Shown: positions 12,508 to 25,779 of the stretch, piece after piece | Numbering within the stretch: position 1 is the stretch's first letter | Layout: each line of letters starts with the position of its first letter | Translations under genes and position numbers: made by a program | The notes under the pieces: model-generated | Told to the model about the DNA's origin: nothing | The model's database searches: none | Seen by the model: only the letters and a program-made list of their open reading frames with translations | Assembly (NCBI GenBank): GCA_964247055.1 | Contig: OZ176057.1 | Coordinates: 1,426,001 to 1,490,000, forward strand | Reading direction: 5' to 3' | DNA length: 64,000 nt | Origin: Paragordius varius | Taxonomy: Eukaryota > Nematomorpha

Positions 12508-13020
12508 TATGTTACTCCATTTTAGGGTGGTTTTATATTCCAGATTAAAGAGTTAATATCTTAAAAAATATTTAAAATTTTAACCCGAATCAAACAATGT
12601 GCTTTCTTTCTTTTAGGTGCATTATACAAGATCTATTTATAAATGTCATATTGGAAAAAAATCCTATCGCAAATTTTTTCGAAGCCATTTTTTCCTATAA
12701 ATTTTGTTAAATCGCTAATGCAACAAACAAATATATGTATATTATGAATTGACAATGTAATTAATTAACTTTAAAAATACTTGGGCTACATTTTATCATC
12801 AAAAACTTGATATATTTTGATTTTAATATCAGCTCTTCGTTTCGATCGTGTGAGTTGTCCCAATTTTAGATTTACAAGTCACTGTATAAAATATAGGTCT
12901 TTTTATATTTAACTAAAACAACTTTCAAAACTGTAGTTTTACGAAATTGAGCTCTGTCATATAAAACTACCCCAATATATCATCGCGGACAAAAAAGTGA
13001 AGCCGTCATGAGTGTTAAAA
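12508..13020 (+). mobile_element. R1 TIR element
   Basis: R1 copy with the landmarks 'ttactccattttagggtggtt', 'cgcaaattttttcgaagccattt', 'caacaaacaaatatatg', 'atcagctcttcgtttcgatcgtg', 'cccaatatatcatcgcggac' and a right end 'catgagtgttaa'. It is collinear with 45169-45672. Confidence 0.65.
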
Positions 13021-14756
13021 AATTGCTTTATATATAAAACGAATGGGATAAGAGTGATAATCGCCAAATCACAAATAAAAAAATTCTCAAAAAATACGTA
13101 TTGATTTTATTTTATTTTGAATTGATATAGTTAGCCGAGTATAAAAACTTAAATCATATCGATTGTTATTTGTAAAACCCATTTTATTATAAAATAGTGT
13201 TAATCAACAAAATAAACACCATTTAAAACAACAGTTTTTTAATCGGGATTTATTTAATGTTTTTTTAAGCAATAGACAGGTTTAGATCATCTAATAATGG
13301 CATATATGCCTAATTGTCAATTAGGAGAACTACTACAATCGTTATGAAGCTAAAAATGTGCAATTATCTTATCCAGTAAAAAAAGGCTGTTTAAAAAAAT
13401 TTGTATAACTCTTGTAATACATCTTTTTACACACGAAAAAAATTCAAGCTTATATGTATGTGCAATAGACTATATAATATTTACTCGTTATTTGATAGGT
13501 ATCGGATAATATCAGTTCACCTACAATATGAAAGTTAAAAATATTTGTAATTAATTAAAATTAATTTTTAAAATTGATTTAACAGTAAAAAAAATTATAC
13601 TATTGATAAGTTAAAAGACTGATAATCTAAATACGATTAAAGCGTGTTAATGTTTTCAAATCTCTTCTTAATTTTGTAACTTAAATCGATAATCAAAATT
13701 GAAAAATATGGTTTTTTCATTATAAGTTGTCTTTTTTGTGTTTACATTTTAATATTTTTGGAATTTAACTACCAATTTATATATATTAAATATCTATTTT
13801 TACTTGAAGTATCGTTGAAAAAGAAATTATCATCATCTATCACAACATTATCCAAGGCTAAAAATTAAATTTATTAAATAATCAGAGATATTTAAACCAT
13901 AACAACCGTTTTAGAAGAAAAACAATTACAAAAACTATGAATCTTTCTTTAATCGCAATTTGAAGGATCCTTAAAATTACATTTTTTGCTTTTTAAAAAG
14001 ATTTGGTTTATTTTAATCTTATAAAAAACCAAAAATTATAAAAATATTAATTATTAAAATACTTGTAGTTTCAATAGCAATCGTAGCGATGATGTATTGA
14101 CACAGTAGAATTATTATAATATTTTTGATGGTCATTTTTAATTATATTTTTTTTATGAAAAATTTGAAAAAAATAATCAAAAATTAGATTTAATATAATT
14201 CAGATTAAAATTAATAAAATAATATGTTAACTTAAAATATTATATATATATCCCTGCAAAAATATGAATTTATTCCTGTGACCTAACAATAAACCTATAT
14301 AATTACATACAGGTGTGAGTAATAATTTTATGGTTTCCAATTTTTATTATAACTGATTTTTTTAATTATTGCAAATATTTATTCGAAATCATTTATAACA
14401 AACAATTTGATGTTACAATATATGGTACCAATTTTAATCTTTTAGGGTTATATTTTTTAGTATTTAGGGTTCAAAAACTGGGAGTTAAAATCTTTTCAGA
14501 AGTTTTTCACGGGAACTGTTAACATTTTATTTTCTTATTGAAAATGTGCTCCAACCTTAAATTATTATCACACGCAATCTAAGCAAGGTAAATATTTAAA
14601 AAAATATTTTTGGAGGGCGTTTTAATTAAATATATTTTTGGAAATGTATTATAAAAATTTGTATTTTGGGGATATTTAGTATATAAATCAATTTTGTTAT
14701 AAGATTAAACACTGTGTACCTGAGAAATGTTGTAAACTTTAGTAATTATAAACATA
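13021..14756. other. AT-rich DNA, nothing recognised
   Basis: No gene, RNA or transposon end could be supported in this stretch. Confidence 0.5.
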
Positions 14757-17570
14757 ATTGATGGTTGGTTGGTTTTTCCTAAGTCGTAAACGACTTTTTT
14801 ATATAGTTTTCACTATTTCTTTCCATTTTCTTCTATCTTTTACCGCTATTTTGAGATCGTTCAATGTCATTTTAGTCTCTTATTTTATCGTATCCAACCA
14901 CCTCATCGGGGGTCGGCCTCGTTTCCGTTGTCCTTCTACCTTCCAAAACATTGTATCTTTCTCTAGAGAATTCGATCGCATGACATGACCAAAATATGTT
15001 AACTTTCTGTTTAGAATTATCTCCAGGATGTTTGTTTTAGGTTCTATTTTTGTAGTTAGATTTCCATTCTTAATTTTATCCTTTCAGGTGTATCCTAGCA
15101 TCGCCAGCAGCTCCTATCGAAAGCCATGAGCCTTTCTTTGTCGCTTTTTCTGGAAGTCCAGCTCTCACAACCATATGTGGTGACCGGGAGAACAAAACAG
15201 TAGGGTAATCTTTTTTTATTTTCAATTCCTACGTTTTTGTTTTTCCAAATCTTTATTAGTTTGGTTATGACTTTTTTACCCAATCCTATTCTCTTTCTGA
15301 TGTCAGGAGTTGAAGACCCATCCTCGGACATTACAGCACCCAAAAACATTGTTTAACTATTTCTATTTCCATTCTATCTATAATAATTGTAGGCTTTTCT
15401 CCAGTACATAATATTTTGGTTTTATTAGGGTTAGGCATAAGACCATAACTCAGACTTTCCTTTCGAATCTCTTCCATCAATTCTTATAAATTATTTACAC
15501 TTTCAGCTATGAGAGTATATCGTCTGTAAACCTTAAATTGATTGTTGACCCATTATTTTTACTCCAATATTTTTACCATCTAACTTTCTCATTATCATTT
15601 CTGTGCACATATTGAACAGATTAGGGGATAAGCAACACCCTTGTCTGACTCATTTCAAGATAGGTATTTCTTCTGTGTCCCCCGCTGATGTTCCTATAAT
15701 CGCTCTTTGTTTTACATAAAGAGAGCTGATCAATCTTATTAAGTGGAACGATACCCCTACTAACTTTAATGTTTCCCCCAAGGAGTCATATTTAATCGAA
15801 TCGAAGGCTTGTCTGCAATCAATAAAACACATGTACAATTCTTTCTGAAACTCTTTAGATGTTTCCATTATTCTTCTCATGTTTGATTTATGGTCTCTTG
15901 TGCTTTTTATTCATAAATCCGGCTTGATTTTCTGGTACTGACTGTATAATACTGTGCATCCTGTTTTGTTTTATTTTTAGCAAGCCTTACTAGCATGGCT
16001 AATAAGAGGTATGTTTCGACATCCCCTTTTTTGTATATTAGGAGATAAACAGATGATATCCAGTCGTTTAGCCACTCACATGCTTCCCACACCTTTTAAC
16101 ATACACTTGTGTAATGTTTCTACAGGAATAGCTTTTATTAACTCTATTGGGATATTGTCTAATCCCATCGCTTTGTTGTTAGGAATTTGTTTTAAGGCTA
16201 ATTCAACCTCCTCTCTTAGTATATCTGGATCACGTTCTTCCTCTTTTAATTGCAACACTTTTGCTTGAGGGGCATGATAGAGTTTTTGGGTGTATTCCTT
16301 CCATCTTTCTCGTGCTTCTGTTGTTTTCCTAATATGACATTCTCTTTTTTAATCTTTTGGGATGATATATAAGGTTTGTGAGTCATTTGCTGAGTTTTTG
16401 GAACATTAGTTGCATTAATCCTTTTTTGTTATTTTCCACTTCCAGACATTGTTTATTAAGAAATTCTTCATAATCCTTCCTTGTTTGTCGTTGAAATTCT
16501 TCATATAATTTAACCATTTTATTATCCCCTCTAGATTTAGCTTTTCTCCGCTTTTCTGAGATCCATTTATTATCTTTCCTATTTACCCTTTGCACCTTTT
16601 CTTTTGCCACTTCCTTAATAACATTTTTTATCGTTCCCCATAATTGTTCTGAGCTACAGTCATTGTCCAATCTATCTAATCTATCTTTTGTTTCTGTTCT
16701 AAAACTATTTAGAATGTTCCGAGTGTCATATCTGTATTTCTGTTTGACCTTATTTTTAATTGTTTTAATGTTAAAGCTAATGATCGCTAGAGCAATCGCT
16801 GCTTTTGCTTGTTTTTGTATAGAGTATAGAACTTTTCCCTTTTTGTGGACATATTATGTAGATTTGGTGCTTATATTTACCACATGGAGAGGTTTATAAC
16901 CTCCTATTGTGTTGTGGAAACCATGTGTTGGTTATCATCATCTCCTTTTCCTGGCAAAAATTGATCACTGCCTCCCCACCTCCCCAGTCTCGTTTCGTTC
17001 TCTCAATCCATATGGCCCGACTATTTGATCTACTCTACCTCTACCAACTTTGCTGTTCCAATCACCTATGATAATCATATCTCCTTTCTTCGTTTCATCC
17101 AAAACTATTTGCATCTTTGCATAACAATCCTCTATGTCTTCTTTGGGAGCATTTGACGTAGGAGGTTAGACTACTATGTATGTAAATTTAACTGACTGAG
17201 CATTCAGCCTAATACTCATGATTCTGGGTGTATATGGTGTATAACTAATCAGACTTTTATTTGGTTTGTTTTTTATTAATACTACAACGCCTTCTGATTT
17301 CTGGTCATCTCTCCCCGATATTAACAATGTATATTATCGTTTTGTGCTTTTGCGCTGCCTTTTTGCTTAGTTTCCGTTATACCCAGTATATTTATGTTCA
17401 ATCTTTTCATTTCTCTTTCAATTATATTCTGTTTGGTTTCTGTTAATGAACGTACGTTCCAGCACCCAACTTTGAAATGGTGCGTCTATTGCATAGTGTA
17501 ACTATTGTTTGGCAGTGATAAAACGAGGGTGGTTTGCCATTGCGTTCCCTCTCACTTACCCTCTTTACAA
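14757..17570 (-). mobile_element. RTE-like LINE, near full length but decayed
   Basis: Read on the minus strand, this is a non-LTR retrotransposon with an APE-type endonuclease and a reverse transcriptase. Near 17460-17330 it encodes 'VGCWNVRSLTETKQNIIERE', the N-terminus of an endonuclease. At about 17100-17040 it encodes 'KGDMIIIGDWNSKVGRGRVD', the endonuclease core. A basic linker lies at 16670-16380 and the RT at about 16260-15400, with 'CFIDCRQAFDS' at ~15820 and 'RFTDD' (YADD-like) near 15520. The C-terminal part includes 'TTYGCESWTSRKSDKERL' at ~15170 and 'GQRKRGRPPMRW' at ~14910. Several stops and frameshifts break it, so it is dead. The order of domains and the C-terminal signature fit RTE/BovB-like LINEs; another APE clade is possible. 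Confidence 0.85.
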
Positions 17571-18219
17571 AAATAATTAAATATCTAGGGTAAAATACTT
17601 AAAAATTAACCCTTATAAATGTTGTTAATTTTAATAAATTATGAATATTAATATTTCACTTTGTAAAGCAATCATAAAATAAAGAAAGAAAACATTGTTT
17701 CCCGTTACATTACCTCTCAACTACCGCTTTACTCAAAAATATATGGCTGGATAGTTAAGAATAAAATATACAATTGAAATCTATAAATTTTGTCATTTTT
17801 TGATAATATATGAAATATTTTATAATATAACTCTTTATATTTACAGTGTAAGCATATAATTACAAAAAAATATAGCTAGGCTAGTGAAAATAAAATAAAA
17901 AAAGGCATCAAGAACTAGAAAAAAATAATAATATGCATAACAATGATTTTTGATGAATTGTGAAATATATTCTCTTTATGTTTACATAGTTAGCATACTA
18001 ATACAGAAAACTTAACAAAAAAAATTAATAATCACAAAAAAGAAACATATTTTTAAATATATTTATAGTATATAATATTAAAAATTAATGTTAATATCCT
18101 TTTCCGAAGAATAAATAACGAATTGAGATATCTTGCAGCTTTTAATCACATGATTTAGCGTGAAAACAATAACCTTTTAAACATAATTGATACTTTTATC
18201 AAAACCAATCGAACCAATA
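17571..18219. other. AT-rich DNA with weak internal repeats
   Basis: Between the two LINEs. 'tttaca(g/t)..agcatactaat/agcatataat' and 'aaatatatagctagg / aatatatggctgg' recur at spacings of roughly 130-145 bp, suggesting two or three decayed tandem units around 17690-18040. No gene. Confidence 0.4.
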
Positions 18220-19340
18220 TTATTATTATTATTATAGCAAAGATCGTTGTCGATTTATTGCTTTTTCTATGGTGTATTTTCTCCAGTTTATTCGATTGTA
18301 AGTGAGTGATGTTAGCTTTTGTAAAGAGAGATTGGTTTCTTTGGTTAGGTTTTCGATCCAGCGCATCTTGCAGCGTCCACGTTTCCTGGATCTTTCGACC
18401 TTGCCTGTCATTAGTTGGAATTCCAAGTTATTAGCTCTGGTAATGTGACCAAAGTATGATAATTTCATTTTGAGGCACATGCCAATCAGGTGTATCTCGG
18501 GGTTTATTTTTTCAAGGATTACAGTGTTCTTTATTTTATCTTTCCAAGTAATTCGAAGTATCTTCCGCCAGCACCAGATTTCGAAGGCGTTAAAGTATTT
18601 TCCGTCTATTTTTTTATTGTCCAGCTTTCTGATGCATATAGCATACTAGGAAATATTAGGGCTTTAACTAAACGGATTTTTGTTTTAAGTTTGATGTCGT
18701 GTGATGACCATAGTTTATTATATTTTATCATTTTTGTCTTAGCAATTCCTACTCTTCTTCTGATGTCGGGGGTGCTGTTATTAGTCGTATTTATAAGACT
18801 GCCTAGGTAAGTGTATTGGGACACTACTTCTATTTGTTGGTTGTGAAAAGATAAGTTGTTATAGTGACTATGAGCGTTTATAATCATGATTTTAGTTTTT
18901 TTTAAAGTTGATTGTCAATCCAAATTTTTGACATTCATTTGAGAATTCAGTTAAGAGTTTTTTTAGGTTGTCCACTGAATTTGACAGCAGTATCATCAGC
19001 ATAGTAAAGTGATGATATAATATTGCCGGCGATGCTTATGCCATTAGCTTTATCTATGTTTCTTAATACGCTTTCTATGCAGACGTTAAAAAGAGTCGGT
19101 GACGCATCCTTGTCTAAACCATTGTTCATTCGTATCCAATTACTTGTGCCGTGTGGCGTTTTTATGATTAGTGATGAATTGGAGTAAAGGGATTTGATGA
19201 TGATTAAAATGTGATCTGAAACTCCCATCTGATAGTGCCTTCCACATCGTGTCGTGCTTCATGCTGTCGAAGGCCTTTGAAAAATCAATGAAGCAGATGT
19301 GGGTTTCTGAAATTCAATTTGTTTTTCGAATATCCAACGT
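18220..19340 (-). mobile_element. 5'-truncated RTE-like LINE
   Basis: Minus-strand LINE retaining only the RT C-terminal two thirds and the C-terminal region. 'HICFIDFSKAFDSMKHDTMW' lies at about 19300-19240, 'SSLYYADDTAVKF' near 19000 (RT catalytic YADD), 'YTYLGSLINTTNNSTPDIRR' near 18790, 'ASESWTIKK' at ~18610, and 'LSYFGHITRANNLEFQLM' with 'KRGRCKMRW' at ~18460-18360. The element ends at 18220-18236 in a short TAA/TAT-type microsatellite tail (attattattattattata on the plus strand), as expected at the 3' end of RTE-type LINEs. It differs clearly in sequence from the LINE at 14757-17570, so it belongs to another subfamily. Frames are broken in a few places. Confidence 0.85.
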
Positions 19341-19549
19341 ATATTGCTGATAGAAGTGATAATTTAATAAAATAATATTTTAAGAAATGTGTTTTTTTTA
19401 TTATCAAAGATTGATGTAATGAAATTATATAAATAAGTTTAAAGTTTCAGCCTTTGTTTTCATGTGAGGATTAATATTTAAAAATATTGTTTTTCTTTTT
19501 TCATGTTGTTTATTATATATTTTAGTGACATTTTTTGGAATAAAGCATT

Positions 19550-20623
19550 TTAATTCATCAAAATGTTTTATTAATATGAGCACAAAACCATTCTCAGATT
19601 CAACAAAAGTGTAAACTTTCTTAAATCACTAACAAATTGTCCTAATATCATATATTCCTTTTATATTATTTATATAAATCATCAATTAAACTAACGTTCA
19701 CCCAAACGCTGTCAATAATCCAAATGTAAGTACAAGTTTCATACATCAATCATATAACAAAAATATGTTTAATAAAATCCATAAAGAAATATAATATATT
19801 TACATTATATGGGTTTTTTCAAATCAGCCGTTAATGAAATTTACTTTTATATCCATTTTCAGATATAATATAATTCAGGATAAATAACTACTTTTTATTA
19901 TACTTAATAATTTTTATTTTGGATTTAAAATTTTAATTACAATAATAGGTTAATATTTATTCATAAAAATGCAGTATATAAATTCATCTAAAAAATTATA
20001 TAAACTAATCACTAATAGAATTTTTGGGCTTCACTTTGTTAACATTATAATGAATACTAAAAATTAATCTTGACGGATATATCGATGAACCGAATCTTGG
20101 GGCTAGCCTTGATAAACATAAATCCTTATCGACATAAATTAAGTCCAAAAACGGTTTTTAAGATTTGTGTCAATCTTAAGCCTTTTTTGAGATGCTTATT
20201 GCAATATGTTTGGTGGTTGTACATATTTTATATCATATCCAGGACCAAACTGTTTTTTTGTAAAATGTTACCATATACACCCCTTTAAAAATAAAGATTA
20301 TTGATCCCATAAATTGACACGAAGTATATCTAAGCCTTTTTAACTCTGAAATATCGTATCCAGAAATTTGATCTTATTATCAATTTATATAAAAAAATTA
20401 ACCTAAATTGGATGAATCAAATCTTTTCCTAAGAACTTAATACTATTTCATTCAATCGATATAAAATTTTTTAAGCTTTTTGAGGGTTATTTAATATATA
20501 TTATTTGTAAATATTTTAAATGCTAGTATCATGTGGTAATTATTTTGGACTTTTAAAATAAAAAGCTATAAAATTATTTCAAACTTATTTATTTTATTTA
20601 ATAGGGTGACATTTCCACTCAAG
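19550..20623. other. 5' flank of kinase copy A; ~800-bp extra segment
   Basis: The first ~240 bp match copy B; about 19790-20590 has no counterpart there. A 72-residue frame at 20070-20288 shows no domain and is probably chance. No transposon ends are recognised. Confidence 0.4.
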
Positions 20624-20755
20624 TTATAAAATCAGCAAAATTGGAAAAGGGTAGGATCTTATACATAATTGCAGTAAAAATCAAATTATACACAAAAACA
20701 TTAAAATTAACTGACAAATTTTTAAAAGATAACCATTATAAAATTTGTTGATCTT

Positions 20756-21166
20756 TTAACACCTCATTACCTTCTGAGGTAGTTTTGTTTCTCAAACTAA
20801 AAATTTGAAATTTTAAATACCAAATCTAAAGATATGCGTTTTTTAGCTTTATATGCTACAAAACAAATTTTGAAAAATAGCGAAAAAATCTCATCTCAAA
20901 CTTTTTTGCCGCCATATTTTTTTTTATTTGGCTAATACAACAGGCAAAAAATTGTATTATATGGAATAATATTAACCTTAAGCGGTTACATTTCACCAGC
21001 AATTGATATTTATTTGTAAATGTTCCCGGATTCGAAACACGTAGCAGTTAAATTATAAGCATTTTAATACAGTAGAACGATTGATAAATAAATAGTATAA
21101 AGGATAACACTGATTAATTATGCAAAAGTATAATCGTCCACAAAAAAGGGGTAATGAAGTGTTATT
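20756..21166 (+). mobile_element. R1 TIR element in kinase copy A intron
   Basis: Lies in the intron between the Gly-loop exons. The ends are inverted: ttaacacctcattacc on the left and ggtaatgaagtgtta on the right. It contains 'tctcatctcaaacttttttgccgcca' and 'aatacaacaggcaaa'. Copy B has the same element at the same place, so it was inserted before the duplication. Confidence 0.75.
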
Positions 21167-21794
21167 AACACTACATTTTGGCAGGGAACGGAATTGTAAA
21201 TTTACAACCAATTATACATTTTAATTGAATAGTTGATGGGGGAAAATTAAAATTTAAGTGGGGTTGTCTTTTATATATATGAAAATATCAAAGCAAATGT
21301 ATATTTATTTAATAAAGAGGCGTCGGTTCTGTCCTATTGGCAACTAATGCAGACGGTCAAAGTATTGCTATAAAGAAGCAAAAGCTAAAAAATTCAGCTT
21401 TAAAAAATAGTCATATAAACGAATTATTTATGTTATCCAGCCTTAAACATCCTAATATTGTACCATATTTGGGGGCTAGAATTTATCCGACACAAACATT
21501 TTGGCATGGTATTTTAGTAATTTATTCTGCAATTGTCTTGTATATAATATAATGACAATTTTTAATAATATCTTCATTTATTAACAGATTTTTTTGAAAT
21601 ATATCGACGGATTTACGCTAGATAAAATAGCTAAACTTGATATTTTGGAAAAAAGTTCGCAGGAATAGCCCAACAGGTAATTTAAGTTTTTGGATTTTGT
21701 CGGAAGTTCACAAAATTACTAAAAAGTATTTTTAAACCAGATTTCGTTAATTGTGATATCCGTTTTATATGGAAAAATCAAAAAAATATTTTTT

Positions 21795-22262
21795 TATTAA
21801 TGAACCATAAATATAGACAAACTATATACAAATGTTTTTAAAGACTGCTTGTTTTAATTTGCAAAATATGACATCGAGATTGGTAACACAAACAATTACA
21901 TTTACAGTAAAAAGTGAAATTATACAGACAAAACGTAAAACAAAGACAAATATTTTTATCTAAAAGACAACCATTTTTAAAACCTTTCTCATATAGGCTC
22001 TTTAGTTACAATTGTATAGAATTGATTATAGAATATATGTTCCTATTTCAGACTTTAATAGTTTAAACAATGAGTTATATTGAAATAAATTAAGATTTAA
22101 AAAGTATTTAAAAAAATATTTATCTTTATATTTTTACATTTTGTCAGTATAATTTCAGTTTTTACTGTATTTATAATTGTAATTAGTTATCGTAATAAAT
22201 AAGATTAAGAGTATGGTGGAATTTTTAAAAATTGTCTTTTTTACGTTTTTGTGTATATTTAG
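21795..22262 (+). mobile_element. Older M1 MITE split by a younger M1
   Basis: A decayed M1 in the kinase intron. The left arm and centre are at ~21800-21900 (tagacaaactatatacaaatg..attggtaacacaa) and the right arm at ~22200-22260 (aagagtatggtgg..attgtcttttttacg). The younger M1 at 21905-22167 lies inside it. In copy B (58305-58505) the older element is present without the younger one. Confidence 0.6.
21905..22167. mobile_element. M1 MITE, nested copy with TA target duplication
   Basis: 263 bp beginning CAGT and ending ACTG, flanked by TA on both sides. The ~75-bp TIRs contain gaaattatacagacaaaacg, then 'aaagacaaatattttt', then 'aaaagacaaccat', with the complement on the right. No coding capacity. 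TA plus CAGT ends are typical of Tc1/mariner-type elements. Confidence 0.85.
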
Positions 22263-22678
22263 CAATCCGGCCATTTCGATTATGAAGGTTAATTTTCTAA
22301 ATCATTAAATATATTTATATAAAAATATCAAAAGCATGCATTTATTATTGTTCGCGCCTACTTTAGTATATATTTAAGAGACTTAAAATATTACAAAACA
22401 TTTCATTCATGGTATTTTATTTGTTTTAGACACTAATGGGCCTTGACTATATTCATGCCAATAATATAATACACAGAGATTTGAAATGCAACAACATCCT
22501 CGTAGACACAAATGGATGCGTGAAAATAAGTAATTTAATTTCATTACAAATTTATTTTTGGTGTTTAAATTAAAAAAAATAGACCAAACACTTAAATTTA
22601 CAATTTTCTCCGATAATTTAGCACTTTGTAATTCTTCCTAACATTCAAACATTGATAATGATATCAATAATATCTTTA

Positions 22679-22757
22679 CCAAATAATCTATTGATTAGTT
22701 GAATTTGGCCTGTCGTGCTTCCAATCAAATAATTTCACTCCAGACATCGTCGAAACG
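22679..22757 (+). repeat. 79-bp host duplication, left of Gypsy-1
   Basis: Covers the last bases of a kinase intron and the first 59 bases of the exon that starts at 22699. The same sequence recurs at 27289-27365 directly after the 3' LTR, differing only by a substitution and a 2-base indel. It abuts the LTR with no extra bases. Confidence 0.9.
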
Positions 22758-23024
22758 TGTAAGGTTAAAATATTCTATTTTGTTAACATACTCAATTCAT
22801 GTTGCATCAGTTATTTTGTATTTGAATATTATATATATATTTCATGTTAAAGCTTATCTGTTGTTGAGAATATACATTGTGTAACGTCTACGCAAATAAG
22901 GCATGCACACATAAAAAGAACTTGTGATATAATAGCCACTCACTTTTTTATTTTGGTTTTCTTTTTATCGCTCAACTCTATTTTAATATACCATATTGCT
23001 ATACGTGAATAAATCACCTTTACA
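22758..23024 (+). repeat. Gypsy-1 5' LTR
   Basis: 267 bp, TGTAAGGTTA...TTTACA, starting TG and ending CA. It pairs with 27022-27288 at about 96% identity. Confidence 0.93.
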
Positions 23025-23046
23025 TTTGGTGCCGTGTTAGCTTTCA

Positions 23047-23610
23047 ATGAGCCAAGCGTTGGACATTTCAAAACTGATTTTGGAGCCTTTTAAGGAACCG
23101 ATGAATTTTACGCAATATATACGTCACATCAGGAGAGTCTTAAATTCCAAAAATATCGAATCCAATGACACCACAATGAAACGCACTTTTCTCGCTTTCG
23201 GCGGTATTCAAGTAATAATGAAAATCGAAACGTTAGCATTCCCAAAACTCATAGATGACATGGAATGGGAGGAAATTGCAACCTTGGCCACTCAGATATA
23301 TTCACCAATCAGCAGCCTATGGTTAAATCGAGTTGAATTCTACCGATTAAAAAAAATGCCAGATGAATCAGTCATGGATTTCCTGGAACGTCTGAAAGCA
23401 AAGTGTGAAGCCGGGAAATTTGAAGGGGATATTCAGTCAAAATTACGCGATTTATTCCTGGTAGGTCTTGAAAATCCCAGAGTAGAACGCGAAATTCAAT
23501 CCAAATATCCAGATGGCAAAAAGGACGGGGGTCCGGTAACCCTTCAAGCGATTGTAGACATCGCTTATTCCTATGAATTAGAAGATAAAAAACAACATCA
23601 GAGATAATAA
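23047..23610 (+). mobile_element. Gypsy-1 gag-like region
   Basis: Encodes a retrotransposon gag domain, with 'FTQYIRHIRRVLNSKNIESN' near the start and a Trp-rich 'WEEIATLATQIYSPISSLW' core. It is similar in layout to the gag region of Gypsy-2, so both belong to the same lineage. It forms the particle shell in living relatives. Confidence 0.85.
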
Positions 23611-23689
23611 TGATATGAACAATGATAATACCAGTGAACTTCCTTCAAGTATCCAACCAGTTGTTAATGATAATAATACAATCAATCAA

Positions 23690-24230
23690 ATAACCCGAAA
23701 GCTATGTAGTAATTGTGGGTATCGACATGGTTCCGCCACCTGTCCGGCAAAAGGAAAACGGTGTTTCAATTGCGACAAATGGAATCATTTCAGCACAGTA
23801 TGCAAGGCAACGTTCCGACGGCCGTCAATCCGCACCATGACTAGCCCGAACAACACCCCCCGGATTCAGGTATTAATAAATAATATACCAACAATATTTA
23901 TCTACGATACGGGCGCCGAGGTATCCGTTATTGGCAAGCGCACTTGGGTAAATATTGGTGGACCTCGTTTGCTCCCAGCTCCAAATTTGCGAACCTACAA
24001 TCATGGCCCGATAGAAGTACTCGGAAAATCGATGATTTCAGTGGTTTTGAACGAAGAGGAGAAGTGCTTGCCCTGCGTGGTGACGCAAACTAACCCGCCA
24101 GCCGTGTTCGGGATGAATTGGATGCGAACGTTTCGGTTAGAATTCCCAAAAAATGTTTTTTCAGTTTTACATACGCAAGCACCTAATAATAAAATGTTTA
24201 TTTTGACAAATTGTTTTCAGACGAGTTAGG
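23690..24230 (+). mobile_element. Gypsy-1 zinc knuckles and protease region
   Basis: Two CCHC-like knuckles (CSNCGYRHGSATC and CFNCDKWNHFSTVC) precede a retropepsin-type active site 'IYDTGAEVSVIG' at about 23900. The first knuckle has three residues before the histidine, as is usual in K02A2.6-type elements. Confidence 0.85.
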
Positions 24231-24239
24231 TACTTTCAA

Positions 24240-25520
24240 GGGGCCCCCAATAAAATTATTTATCGACCCCGGGGCCAAACCTAAAGTTTTTCCTTGTCGT
24301 AGGGTACCTTTAACTCTAAAACCTTTAGTAGAAAATGAAATTGATAGATTAGTTAAACTCAAAATACTCCGACCTATTGATCCGACCCAAACCCCAATAA
24401 CATGGGCCTCTCCCACAGTAAATATAATTAAAGGAAATGGAGAAATTAGGATATGTGCCGATTTCCGAATTAGTATCAACCGTTATTTAGCAAAGGATTC
24501 TCATCTGATACCTACTTTTGACGAGTTGGCCACCAAAGTGGCAAATGGGATAATTTTTTCCACTTTAGACCTGAAAGATGCTTACTTACAATTTCCGATA
24601 GACCGGGCGTCACAGACGCTAGTAACCATCACAACTCACAAAGGGTTTTATGCTTACCAACGACTTCCATTCGGATTAACTTCAGCACCTATGATCTTTC
24701 AAAGATGCATGGACAATCTTTTAAAGGACATACCTGGTATTTGTGTGTACCTGGATGATGTCTTAATTTCCGGAGCTACCAGGGAGGAACATGATCAAAG
24801 ATTAAGGGAAGTATTTAGAAGGTTACAAGAGGCGGGATTACGATTGCGCCGAGACAAATTGCAAATTGGTATCTCACGAGTCAAATACATGGGGTACGTG
24901 ATTTCTGACAAAGGTATTGAGCCGTCCAATGAAAAATTAGAGGCCATTAAAAATTGTCCGACACCTACAAACAAAACTGAGCTACGTTCGTTCTTAGGCT
25001 TAATAAATTTTCATGAGCGGTTTATACCAAACTGTCACCCACACCTAGCAACCTTACACAAGTTAAGTGGAAAGAATACACCTTGGCGGTGGACCCCGGC
25101 AGATGATAGTGAATTCGCGAAAGCAAAAAGCTTGCTAACCAGGCCCCCCGCTTTAATGCCATTTAATGACCGTTTTCCCTTGTTGATCGAAACAGATGCT
25201 TCCAACAAGGGGTTTGGGGCAATACTGTTTCATAAGACCCCACAGGGGAAACGCCCAATTTTTTACGCGTCACAAACTTGTTCAATAGCAGAAAAGGGTT
25301 ATTCCACGATCGAAAAAGAGGCCAAGGCCATAGTGTTTGCCCTAAAAAATTTAAATACTTTATATATGGAGAACCTTTCGAGATATATACAGATCATAAA
25401 CCGCTGGTGTCACTATTTGGGCGGAAGAGAGACATCAACAACATTAATAATAGCAAACTGCTCAGGTGGATATCGAAGACCATCGAGTACGAGTATGAAA
25501 TATTTTACAAGAAAGGGGAA
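24240..25520 (+). mobile_element. Gypsy-1 reverse transcriptase and RNase H region
   Basis: The RT contains 'FSTLDLKDAYLQFPID', 'RLPFGLTSAPMIFQRCMD' and the catalytic 'VYLDDVLISG'. The RNase H begins with 'LIETDASNKGFGAILF' and later 'TIEKEAKAIVFALK'. Domain order RT, RNase H, integrase is that of Ty3/gypsy, not Ty1/copia. Confidence 0.9.
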
Positions 25521-25779
25521 GAAAACTTAGCCGACGCGTTGTCGAGACTTCCCATAGAGCATAGCCAACCAGATGATGAAGATGACGCGGCCACCAAGCA
25601 GGTACGATTTTTGGCTCTAAAAACGCTGGATGTAAATAAGAAAGTGGTCGAAGAGGCAACGATCACTGACCAACGGTTATCAAAAGTTAAAAATTCTCTC
25701 AGGACAAACAGTTGGATCGACGAAGATCTGAAACCTTTTTTAAAACATAAAAACGACTTGGAGTGTTGTTATAATCTGT

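Noticed and set aside
16011-16899. Plus-strand frames across the first LINE
   Set aside because: They are shadows of the minus-strand LINE; the minus strand gives endonuclease and RT motifs.
20070-20288. 72-residue open frame upstream of kinase copy A
   Set aside because: No homology is recognised, it is absent from copy B and has no splice context; most likely chance.
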